The notes under the pieces were generated by a model, which was given only the letters and a program-made list of their open reading frames with translations, was not told the DNA's origin and did not search any database. The translations under genes and the position numbers were made by a program. From contig DJJW01000004.1 of NCBI GenBank assembly GCA_002434335.1, forward strand, positions 112,371 to 119,804: a stretch of DNA of 7,434 nucleotides. The letters are read 5' to 3'. This document shows, piece by piece, positions 1-5,645 of this stretch. This DNA is from Lachnoclostridium sp. UBA6558. GTDB taxonomy: Bacteria > Bacillota > Clostridia > Lachnospirales > Lachnospiraceae. How positions within the stretch are numbered: the stretch's first letter is position 1; every line of letters begins with the position of its first letter.

Positions 1-265
1 CGCCTACCGTAAAATCCATATGTACCATCTGCTGTTGTTGACCTGGTTCTTCCGGCCAAACAGGCGGGACATAATCTTCATTACTCTGGAATGCAATTTC
101 CACACCACCTTTTCCTGAACGTATAACACTGAATACCCCTTCCTGAACAAATGCCTTTTCCCATCCCAGTAAACGAAGGTAGAAATTCTCCAAGCCTTCC
201 ATATCATTGGTATCCAATACGATAGTAGACAGCTGGATATTTGGTATATCTTTTTTCTTTTCCAT
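1..265 (-). CDS. VOC (glyoxalase/dioxygenase-fold) family protein, 3'-truncated by the window edge
   Basis: The minus strand reads 88 codons from ATG at 265-263 to the left edge without a stop, so the C-terminus is missing. A strong AAGGAGG (281-275) sits 9 nt before the start. The protein opens with a short charged leader, then a typical VOC first strand and helix: IQLSTIVLDTNDMEGLENFYLRLLGW in outline (residues 10-35), where a strand is followed by an FY..LLGW helix end. A glycine-rich strand ending in VEIAFQ (about 55-60) comes next, and a second-half start 'MVHMDF' with His82. VOC proteins are two-module metal-dependent enzymes or binding proteins, including glyoxalase I, extradiol dioxygenases and fosfomycin or bleomycin resistance proteins. 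The first metal-ligand position here seems to be Gln11 rather than His. The substrate cannot be told; the loose Glyoxalase_6-like pattern suggests an uncharacterised cytosolic member. The family call is fairly sure, the function unknown. Confidence 0.85.
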   Translation of the reverse strand, partial: MEKKKDIPNIQLSTIVLDTNDMEGLENFYLRLLGWEKAFVQEGVFSVIRSGKGGVEIAFQSNEDYVPPVWPEEPGQQQQMVHMDFTVG

Positions 266-287
266 TAATGATGACCTCCTTCTGAAT

Positions 288-308
288 ATGAATTCTGTAT
301 TCATTATA
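288..308 (-). promoter_or_regulatory. Probable -10 element and overlapping dyad upstream of the VOC gene
   Basis: On the minus strand a perfect TATAAT lies at 308-303, about 38 nt before the VOC start codon and just upstream of its ribosome-binding site. No good -35 hexamer is found at 16-18 nt. Directly overlapping the expected transcription start is a perfect inverted repeat with 6-bp arms, ATGAAT-N5-ATTCAT (288-304). Its position would suit a repressor site. The repeat is short and AT-rich, so chance is possible. Confidence 0.45.
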
Positions 309-416
309 ATACATGATACTGGACACCATATTGTCATATTCAAATACTGATTGCCTGAATCAAATATTTTACATATAATAAAATAACCTACAATAGGAAA
401 GAGGAACACGAGAATC

Positions 417-608
417 GTGCATTTGGCAGCCGTTCCCGGTTCCTTTATGGTAAAGCATACTGAGGTATCAAAGTTTTTAAAAGATAAGCTGGAATCAGAT
501 AACAGAGACTATCATACCCTTCGTCTGCTCTACAGGGAAGAAATCATTACACAGGTACTGGAATACTTTAGCAACGGTGAGATTACTGAACTGGATAATG
601 GTGCATAA
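417..608 (+). CDS. Small hypothetical protein or gene remnant (63 aa)
   Basis: An open frame runs from GTG at 417 to TAA at 606-608, and the frame is open back to a stop at 384-386. The upstream purine-rich stretch AGGAAAGAGGAA (395-406) could serve as a weak ribosome-binding site, although its spacing is long. The inner ATG at 447 has no ribosome-binding site. The product is hydrophilic with a probable helical, charged C-terminal half (residues about 18-55), no Cys, no signal peptide and no membrane segment. I do not recognise the family. It stands alone on its strand, between the VOC promoter and the 3' end of the anti-sigma gene, with no terminator visible on either side. It may be a true small gene, the tail of a decayed gene, or a spurious ORF; codon use looks similar to its neighbours, which is weak support for coding. 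Confidence 0.35.
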   Translation: MHLAAVPGSFMVKHTEVSKFLKDKLESDNRDYHTLRLLYREEIITQVLEYFSNGEITELDNGA

Positions 609-636
609 AGGAATTCTATAGGTTGTACGAAAGTAC

Positions 637-966
637 TCACGGATTGACCACTATTTTTATATCAATAAATAGATAGAGAATTACAATAAGAATTGCAAAA
701 GCTATCACAGTACTCAATATTCCTTTAATCAGCGATCTTAGCATTCCTTTTTTCCATTTCTTCGATAACTGAATTACAGACTTAGCATCATCCCACTGGT
801 TTTCTTCATTCTTAATGGGTAGTACCTTATCCATGGCTATGAGTTCGCTGCTGCAGCTTTCGCACTCCTTTAGATGTTCTTCTACTAACATCCTGCTTTC
901 CAAGCTGCAGACGCCGTCATGGTACAACGGCAGCAAGTCTCTTATTATTTCACAAGTTATTTTCAT
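637..966 (-). CDS. Zinc-finger anti-sigma factor, short form without an outer domain
   Basis: This is the partner of the ECF sigma factor encoded immediately upstream. The ATG at 966-964 is chosen because AGGAGG (979-974) lies 7 nt before it and because it overlaps the sigma stop as ATGA; an in-frame ATG at 1020 lies inside the sigma gene and has no such support. The 109-residue product has an N-terminal zinc anti-sigma domain with the pattern H31-x3-C35-x2-C38, plus earlier C5, H16 and C20. A linker rich in Lys and Trp follows (about 60-75), then one hydrophobic helix (about 79-101), and the protein ends only eight residues later. In the family the zinc domain holds the sigma factor at the cytoplasmic side and the helix anchors it in the membrane. 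Many clostridial relatives continue into an extracytoplasmic domain after the helix, which is missing here. The role as anti-sigma is inferred from domain and coupling. Confidence 0.85.
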   Translation of the reverse strand: MKITCEIIRDLLPLYHDGVCSLESRMLVEEHLKECESCSSELIAMDKVLPIKNEENQWDDAKSVIQLSKKWKKGMLRSLIKGILSTVIAFAILIVILYLFIDIKIVVNP

Positions 967-1439
967 TTTATCGCCTCCTGTAATTGCTTCTTCGCTCTGT
1001 AAAAGATCAGCCTTGCCCAACTATCCGTCTTTCCGAAGAGTTCTCCGATCTGAGCAAAGGATAATTCTCCAAAAACACGCAAGGTAAAGACCTCTTTCTG
1101 TGGTTCACTAAGATTATGAAGTAACACGTGCAGCTGCTTAGCTGCTTCTTTATCCAGATATGCTAATTCTATATCCGATTGAACCTCATAAGATTCTTCG
1201 GTTAAATCATGGGTATAACGCTTCTGCTTCTGCGACAGGGTAAAATAAGTATTTTTCGCAATCTGACATAACCAAACAGATAATTTACAGCTGCCGTTAA
1301 ATTTTTCGATATTCCTCATTGCCTTAAAAAATGTCTCTTGTGTAACTTCTTCTGCAATTGCTTCATTTCTGCTTATAGACAGTACATATTTGTATACATC
1401 AGAAAAGTGTACTCTATATATTTCTCCGAAGTCCGTCAC
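963..1439 (-). CDS. ECF-type RNA polymerase sigma factor
   Basis: This 158-aa protein has the two-domain layout and length of extracytoplasmic-function sigma factors. Region 2 spans about residues 5-72, with the EEVTQETFFKA helix (30-40) for core binding and the W56-L-C-Q-I-A-K-N63 segment of the -10-recognising part. After a variable linker (about 73-100), region 4 runs from about 102 to 155 with the SFAQIGELFGKTDSWARLIFYRAK helix-turn-helix area (127-150) that reads the -35 element. The start is GTG at 1439-1437, supported by AGGAGG (1452-1447) 7 nt upstream. Its TGA stop overlaps the anti-sigma ATG by four bases, so the two are probably translated in a coupled way. An ECF-like promoter just upstream suggests it activates its own operon. 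The inducing stress cannot be read from the sequence. Confidence 0.93.
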   Translation of the reverse strand: MTDFGEIYRVHFSDVYKYVLSISRNEAIAEEVTQETFFKAMRNIEKFNGSCKLSVWLCQIAKNTYFTLSQKQKRYTHDLTEESYEVQSDIELAYLDKEAAKQLHVLLHNLSEPQKEVFTLRVFGELSFAQIGELFGKTDSWARLIFYRAKKQLQEAIK

Positions 1440-1446
1440 TTTCTCA

Positions 1447-1452
1447 CCTCCT
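1447..1452 (-). promoter_or_regulatory. Ribosome-binding site fixing the GTG start of the ECF sigma gene
   Basis: AGGAGG on the minus strand (continuing as AGGAGGTGA) is followed by 7 nt and then GTG at 1439. No ATG with comparable spacing exists nearby, so the GTG start is well supported. Confidence 0.85.
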
Positions 1453-1460
1453 GTATATAA

Positions 1461-1486
1461 GACTCTTTCTCTTTAAAAGTGTTTCA
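1461..1486 (-). promoter_or_regulatory. Putative ECF-sigma-dependent promoter of the sigma/anti-sigma operon
   Basis: On the minus strand TGAAAC (1486-1481), followed by ACTTTT, matches the -35 element common to Bacillus SigW/SigM-type sigma factors. After a 16-nt spacer comes AGTC (1464-1461), close to the CGTC -10 core of the same group. Transcription would start only about 10-20 nt before the coding region, right at the AGGAGG. Its position directly before the ECF gene suggests positive autoregulation, as is usual for this class. The match is by eye, and recognition by this particular sigma factor is inferred. Confidence 0.65.
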
Positions 1487-1495
1487 TTAATTTTT

Positions 1496-1512
1496 ATGAT
1501 TACTGAAATCAT
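1496..1512. repeat. Short inverted repeat in the sigma operon leader
   Basis: ATGATT-N5-AATCAT forms a perfect dyad with 6-bp arms. It lies between the housekeeping-type promoter (1541-1569) and the ECF-type promoter (1461-1486) of the minus-strand operon, so a bound protein could affect read-through from the upstream start. It has the same 6-5-6 geometry and similar arms to the dyad at 288-304. Chance is a real possibility in AT-rich DNA. Confidence 0.25.
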
Positions 1513-1540
1513 GTTATAAAACAGAAATAATTGCATAAAT

Positions 1541-1569
1541 ATTGTAAGGTTTTTCCTCTTCCACGTCAA
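1541..1569 (-). promoter_or_regulatory. SigA-type promoter for the ECF sigma operon
   Basis: On the minus strand TTGACG (1569-1564), a 17-nt spacer and TACAAT (1546-1541) give close matches to the housekeeping consensus at ideal spacing. Transcription would begin near 1534, about 95 nt before the GTG start. It could supply basal sigma and anti-sigma, with the ECF-type promoter downstream amplifying it. Confidence 0.6.
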
Positions 1570-1607
1570 TCCGATGGGAAAAATAGCGTAAAACAGGCTT
1601 CATCATG

Positions 1608-1636
1608 TTGCATGACGTTCCATCAAATGGTATACT
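1608..1636 (+). promoter_or_regulatory. SigA-type extended -10 promoter for rqcH
   Basis: TTGCAT (1608-1613), exactly 17 nt, then TATACT (1631-1636), preceded by TGG, which makes an extended -10 (TGn). Transcription would start near 1643, leaving a leader of about 95 nt before rqcH. It is divergent from the sigma-operon promoter at 1541-1569, with about 40 bp between the two -35 elements. Confidence 0.7.
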
Positions 1637-1648
1637 CTATGTATTAAA

Positions 1649-1698
1649 CTGCTACTTAAATGAAATCAGTATTTAGAAACCCTATATTTTAATAGCAG
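1649..1698 (+). other. Possible stem-loop in the rqcH leader
   Basis: CTGCTA-c-TTAAA (1649-1660) can pair with TTTAATAGCAG (1688-1698) to make an 11-bp stem with one bulged C and a 27-nt loop. It would form at the very start of the rqcH mRNA, and it ends 26 nt before the ribosome-binding site (AAGGAG, 1725-1730). No T-run follows, so it is not a terminator, and it matches no riboswitch class I know. It may stabilise the mRNA or may be chance. Confidence 0.3.
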
Positions 1699-1737
1699 CA
1701 TTTATCTAAATAAGGTTACAATTGAAGGAGAAAAAGA

Positions 1738-3507
1738 ATGGCTCTGGACGGATTTGTCATTGCCAGTGTTGTTTCCGAATTAAAAGAGAAGCTGATTGAC
1801 GGAAGAATCAGCAAGATATCTCAGCCGGAAAAAGACGAACTGGTATTAACCATAAAAAAACAAAAAGACAATTACAAACTGTATCTTTCTGCAAATGCAA
1901 GCCTTCCTCTGGTGTATCTGACAGAGGAAGCAAAGCAGAACCCCATGGTAGCACCTGGTTTTTGCATGCTTTTAAGAAAACACTTAAATAGTGCCCGGAT
2001 TCTGGATATTACGCAGCCAGGGCTGGAACGTATCATTCGTATTAAAATCGAGCATTTAAATGAACTGGGAGATTTATGTGTTAAATACCTTATTATTGAG
2101 ATTATGGGTAAACACAGCAATATCATCTTCTGCGATGCTGAAGATATTATAGTAGACAGTATTAAACGTATTTCACATATGGTCAGCTCTGTAAGAGAGG
2201 TTCTTCCCGGAAGGCCCTATGTGGTACCCAGAACCGGTGATAAGCTAGAGCCAAAAGAACTCAATTATGAAGACTGGAAAACAAATGTCTTATCGAAACC
2301 CCTGCCCCTGGAGAAAGCTATTTATACAGAACTTACAGGTTTCAGCCCCTTAATGGCCGCTGAGTTGATTCATCGTGCTTCTTTAGATTCTGCACCACCA
2401 GCAAATACCTTATCAGAGGAAGCCGGCTTACATCTATATAAGAATTTTGAACGTTTGATAGAGGACCTGAAGGAAGAAAATTTTACTCCAAATATTGTCT
2501 TTAAGGACAAAGAGCCGGTAGAATTCTCCTGCTTTATACTTAGCTGTTATAAAGACCTTGAAACCATAGAAGAGACTTCTATCTCTAAGGTATTAGAACA
2601 TTTTTATTCCTCCAAGAATACCGTATCCCGCATCCGGCAGAAATCCACGGATCTTCGGAAAATCATATCAAATGCGATGGAGCGTACCGCAAAAAAATAT
2701 GATTTACAGTTAAAGCAGCTAAAAGATACTGATAAAAGAGATAAATACCGTATTTACGGTGAGCTGATCAATACCTTTGGTTATCAGGTAGAACCAGGCT
2801 CCAAATCCTTTCAGGCATTGAATTACTATACCAATGAAGAGATTACGATTCCTCTGGACGATACACTGTCAACCACGGAAAATGCTAAAAAATATTTTGA
2901 AAAATATAATAAATTAAAGAGAACCTATGATGCTCTCACAACGTTGCTGGAGGAAACCAAATCCGATTTAGAACATTTGGACTCCATAAAGACTTCTCTT
3001 GATATAGCACTTGCTGAAGATGATCTGGCTGCTCTGAAAGAAGAGCTTGTGGAATTCGGCTATATGAAACGTAAATTTGTGAAAGCTCCCGGCAGTAAAA
3101 ACGGCGGCAGAGTTAAAACCGCTAAGAAAGTTAATAGTAAGCCTTTTCATTATGTTTCTTCTGATGGATTTCACATGTATGTAGGAAAAAACAATTACCA
3201 GAACGATGAGCTCACCTTCAAATTTGCATCTGGCGGTGACTGGTGGTTCCATTCCAAGAAAATCCCCGGCTCCCATGTGGTTGTAAAGACAGGCGGTGCC
3301 GAGCTTCCTGACCGTACCTATGAAGAGGCTGCAAGGCTTGCGGCCTATTATTCCAAAGGCAGGGACAATGACAAAGTGGAAATTGACTATACCGAGAAGA
3401 AAAATGTTAAGAAACCGGGAGGTGCCAAACCAGGATTTGTCGTGTATTATACCAATTATTCCATGGTCGTAACACCGGGTATCGACGGATTGAAAGAATT
3501 GGATTAA
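1738..3507 (+). CDS. rqcH: RqcH, Rqc2/NEMF-family (NFACT) ribosome quality-control protein; formerly 'fibronectin-binding protein' FbpA
   Basis: RqcH binds 50S subunits that carry a stalled peptidyl-tRNA after ribosome splitting, recruits tRNA-Ala and drives template-free alanine tailing, which marks the chain for proteolysis. The 589-aa length is normal for the family. The start ATG follows AAGGAG by 7 nt. Residues 1 to about 200 form the NFACT-N domain, opening with the typical MALDGFVIASVVSEL and containing the LCVKYLIIEIMGKHSNIIF stretch. A helical, HhH-like part and a coiled-coil middle follow (about 205-430, with charged helices at 285-345 and 385-425). A basic linker (about 445-468) leads to the NFACT-R domain (about 468-575) with the D501-WWFH-SKKIPGSH513 motif. 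The tRNA-recruiting Asp-Arg pair of the Bacillus protein appears here as E97-R98. It heads a two-gene unit with the PHP gene 33 bp downstream. Old 'adhesin' annotations reflect the earlier name; there is no signal peptide. Confidence 0.95.
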   Translation: MALDGFVIASVVSELKEKLIDGRISKISQPEKDELVLTIKKQKDNYKLYLSANASLPLVYLTEEAKQNPMVAPGFCMLLRKHLNSARILDITQPGLERIIRIKIEHLNELGDLCVKYLIIEIMGKHSNIIFCDAEDIIVDSIKRISHMVSSVREVLPGRPYVVPRTGDKLEPKELNYEDWKTNVLSKPLPLEKAIYTELTGFSPLMAAELIHRASLDSAPPANTLSEEAGLHLYKNFERLIEDLKEENFTPNIVFKDKEPVEFSCFILSCYKDLETIEETSISKVLEHFYSSKNTVSRIRQKSTDLRKIISNAMERTAKKYDLQLKQLKDTDKRDKYRIYGELINTFGYQVEPGSKSFQALNYYTNEEITIPLDDTLSTTENAKKYFEKYNKLKRTYDALTTLLEETKSDLEHLDSIKTSLDIALAEDDLAALKEELVEFGYMKRKFVKAPGSKNGGRVKTAKKVNSKPFHYVSSDGFHMYVGKNNYQNDELTFKFASGGDWWFHSKKIPGSHVVVKTGGAELPDRTYEEAARLAAYYSKGRDNDKVEIDYTEKKNVKKPGGAKPGFVVYYTNYSMVVTPGIDGLKELD

Positions 3508-3540
3508 AGGAACAACCTATTGTAATTAAGGAGGCATCTT

Positions 3541-4353
3541 ATGATTAGAGCAGACTATCACGTTCATTCGGATTTTTCCAGTGATTCCGAAGCACCTATG
3601 GAATCCATGATCGATAGAGCAATTGAACTTGGCCTGGAGAGAATCTGTTTTACAGACCACATGGACTATGATTTCCCCATGACCTCACCCTATACCTTTG
3701 TCTTTGAACCTGTCAGTTACTTTAGAAAGCTCTGTGAATTACAGAAACAATACCAAGGAAAAATAAAGATACTAAAAGGAATTGAACTTGGGCTTCAACC
3801 CCATCTGGGCGAAGATTATCAAAAACTGATCGACAACCACCCTTTTGATTATATAATTGGATCTACTCATCTGGTCCAGAAAGTAGATCCTTATCTTCCG
3901 GTTTATTGGGAGACTCACAAGAAAGAAGAAGGAATCAGATTATATTTTGAGGAAATAACTGAAAATCTCAGAAATTATAAAGGTTTTCTCATTAACGGCC
4001 ATCTGGATTATATGATACGATATGCGCCTGGTACCAATGAAGATTTCACCTACAAGAAATATTCCGATACTATTGACACAATGCTCAGAACTATAATTGA
4101 AAGCGGTAAAGGTATCGAGATAAATACTTCCGGTTTCAAATATCAGTTAACAGTCCCTCATCCACATACTGATATCATAAAAAGATATAAAGAACTTGGC
4201 GGTGAGTTAATTACCATAGGTTCCGATGCTCACAAACCCGAGCATCTTGTATATGATTTTAATAAAGCAGAGGAGCTTTTGTTGGAGTTAGGGTTCCGTT
4301 ATTATACTGTATTTGAAGAACAAAAGCCAATACTTCTGCCACTTGGAAAATAA
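3541..4353 (+). CDS. hisJ: PHP-domain phosphatase, histidinol-phosphatase (HisJ/HisK) family
   Basis: Family members are cytosolic metal-dependent phosphatases that hydrolyse L-histidinol phosphate to histidinol, the penultimate part of histidine synthesis. The 270 residues match the family length. The PHP metal ligands are all visible: H7 and H9 in DYHVHSDFSSD, T38-D39-H40, E82 in KGIELGL, H110 in GSTHLV, H154 in NGHLDY, and D229 with H231 in IGSDAHKPEHL. This set covers a trinuclear metal site, so the enzyme should be active. AAGGAGG (3528-3534) lies 6 nt before the ATG, and rqcH ends 33 bp upstream with no terminator between, so the two are likely cotranscribed. No other histidine genes lie in the window, so the true substrate could be a different phosphate monoester. 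The fold is very likely; the substrate less so. Confidence 0.8.
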   Translation: MIRADYHVHSDFSSDSEAPMESMIDRAIELGLERICFTDHMDYDFPMTSPYTFVFEPVSYFRKLCELQKQYQGKIKILKGIELGLQPHLGEDYQKLIDNHPFDYIIGSTHLVQKVDPYLPVYWETHKKEEGIRLYFEEITENLRNYKGFLINGHLDYMIRYAPGTNEDFTYKKYSDTIDTMLRTIIESGKGIEINTSGFKYQLTVPHPHTDIIKRYKELGGELITIGSDAHKPEHLVYDFNKAEELLLELGFRYYTVFEEQKPILLPLGK

Positions 4354-4399
4354 ACTAACACTACAATACTAATACCCTTATAATTGCAAATAAGATACA

Positions 4400-4446
4400 C
4401 TGGAATACGGGTATGATACAAAAAATATCATACCCCTTCAGTTTTT
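4400..4446 (+). terminator. Rho-independent terminator of the rqcH-PHP operon
   Basis: A 10-bp perfect stem GGGTATGATA (4409-4418) / TATCATACCC (4426-4435) closes a 7-nt loop. A lower helix, CTG(g)AA (4400-4405) with TTCAG (4437-4441), extends it across a small internal loop, and TTTTT (4442-4446) follows immediately. It begins 46 nt after the PHP stop codon. Confidence 0.8.
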
Positions 4447-4500
4447 CTATGACCCGATAATTTAATTCAGTATTATCCTAAGCAATCTAAAATCGGTAAG

Positions 4501-4537
4501 AAAAAAGCCCTAGAACACAAAGATTGTATCCCAGGGG
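4501..4537 (-). terminator. Rho-independent terminator of the iscS-iscU-mnmA cluster
   Basis: On the minus strand, 14 nt past the mnmA stop, CCCTGGGATACA (4536-4525) pairs with TGTTCTAGGG (4517-4508), using G-U pairs and a 2-nt bulge. GC and then six Ts (4506-4501) follow. It faces the plus-strand terminator at 4400-4446 across about 55 bp. Confidence 0.75.
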
Positions 4538-4550
4538 TTTCTATTACTTT

Positions 4551-5633
4551 TTATGCTCTGACAATGGTTCCGCCGCCAAGAACATAATCACCATCATAAA
4601 ATACCACAGCTTGTCCGGGTGTTACTGCTCTTTGCGGTTCAGCAAATATACATTCCACCAGATCTTCACCGGTCTTTCGTATGGTTGCTTTGGTACCTTT
4701 ATGGTTATATCGTATCTTTACGTCTACATCCATCTCATCCTGCAGATCTTCGATGGACATAAAGTTCAGATTGTTAGCATACAGCTTTTCAGAAAATACT
4801 TCCTCACCGGTACCGATAACTACTTCATTGCTCTGAGGACGGATGTCCACAACAAATACCGGGTAACCAAGGGCGAGGTTCAAGCCTTTTCTCTGTCCAA
4901 TGGTATAATGGATAATACCTTTATGTTTACCGATAACCTTGCCGTCTGTCGTAACAAAATTACCAGGCTTTGAATCTTCTCCTGTGTACTCCTCGATAAA
5001 TTTTGCATAGTCCTTATCCGGTATAAAACAGATTTCCTGACTGTCAGGCTTTGAAGCAATTCTCAAATTAATCTTCTTAGCCATCTCCCGGATTTCGTCT
5101 TTATGGAAATTCCCCACCGGCATGAGGGTATGGGATAATTGATGTTGGGTCAGATTATATAAAGCATAAGTCTGGTCTTTTTCTGCAGTAACAGATTTAC
5201 ACAAGGTATATCTTCCGTTTTCTAATTGTACTACCTTGGCATAATGCCCTGTTGCGATATAATCAGCGCCGATATCAAGGGATCTTTTTAAGAGTGACTC
5301 CCACTTCACATAACGGTTGCAGGCAATACAAGGATTTGGCGTATTTCCTTCCTTATACTCTTTCACAAAATAATCCATAACCGCGCATTTAAACTCATTT
5401 TTGAAATTCATGACATAGTAGGGAATATCCAAAGCAAAGGCTACTCTTCTTGCATCATCAACGGCACTTAAGCCACAACAGCCACCGCTTTCTTCCTGGG
5501 CTGAGATATCCTCATCCTGCCATATCTGCATGGTAACACCGATTACATCATAACCGGCTTCCTTAAGCAAATAAGCAGCTACAGAGGAATCTACCCCTCC
5601 AGACATCCCAACTACTACTTTTTTCTTGTCCAA
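4551..5633 (-). CDS. mnmA: tRNA-specific 2-thiouridylase MnmA
   Basis: MnmA activates U34 of tRNA Lys, Glu and Gln with ATP and transfers persulfide sulfur to make 2-thiouridine. The 360-aa product has the PP-loop S11-GGVDSS-17 near the N-terminus, the conserved [16 protein letters not shown] stretch (50-65), the catalytic N100-PCIACN-106 with C102, and the second cysteine C202 in SQEICFIP. The [12 protein letters not shown] signature lies at 243-254, and a C-terminal beta-barrel part follows (about 255-360). I place the start at TTG 5633-5631, preceded by AGGAGGG (5645-5639). An in-frame ATG at 5672 adds 13 basic residues that lie inside iscU and has no good ribosome-binding site; family members begin close to the PP-loop. 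It follows iscU by 10 nt and is presumably fed by the IscS encoded first in the cluster. No TusA-like relay gene is seen here. Confidence 0.96.
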   Translation of the reverse strand: MDKKKVVVGMSGGVDSSVAAYLLKEAGYDVIGVTMQIWQDEDISAQEESGGCCGLSAVDDARRVAFALDIPYYVMNFKNEFKCAVMDYFVKEYKEGNTPNPCIACNRYVKWESLLKRSLDIGADYIATGHYAKVVQLENGRYTLCKSVTAEKDQTYALYNLTQHQLSHTLMPVGNFHKDEIREMAKKINLRIASKPDSQEICFIPDKDYAKFIEEYTGEDSKPGNFVTTDGKVIGKHKGIIHYTIGQRKGLNLALGYPVFVVDIRPQSNEVVIGTGEEVFSEKLYANNLNFMSIEDLQDEMDVDVKIRYNHKGTKATIRKTGEDLVECIFAEPQRAVTPGQAVVFYDGDYVLGGGTIVRA

Positions 5634-5638
5634 AATAA

Positions 5639-5645
5639 CCCTCCT
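5639..5645 (-). promoter_or_regulatory. Ribosome-binding site fixing the TTG start of mnmA, overlapping the iscU stop
   Basis: The minus strand reads TAGGAGGG-TTATT-TTG: the TAG (5646-5644) ends iscU and its last two bases are part of the AGGAGGG. Spacing to TTG at 5633 is 5 nt. This strongly supports the TTG start and suggests that ribosomes ending iscU can begin mnmA. Confidence 0.8.

Noticed and set aside
4..207. 67-aa minus-strand open frame rich in Trp, Arg and Lys
   Set aside because: It lies in another frame of the VOC gene, which has the ribosome-binding site, family motifs and codon pattern; this frame has none.
815..1087. 90-aa plus-strand open frame
   Set aside because: Antisense to the anti-sigma and sigma genes, both clearly coding; no ribosome-binding site or recognisable motif.
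1440..1737. A riboswitch, T-box or small RNA in the 298-bp divergent gap
   Set aside because: Only promoters, a short dyad and one simple hairpin are visible; no T-box sequence, anti-terminator pair or known aptamer core was found.
1872..2126. 84-aa minus-strand open frame
   Set aside because: Antisense shadow of the rqcH NFACT-N region.
2968..3276. 102-aa minus-strand open frame
   Set aside because: Antisense shadow of the rqcH C-terminal region.
4524..4973. 149-aa plus-strand open frame
   Set aside because: Antisense shadow of mnmA; it also begins inside the minus-strand terminator and has no ribosome-binding site.
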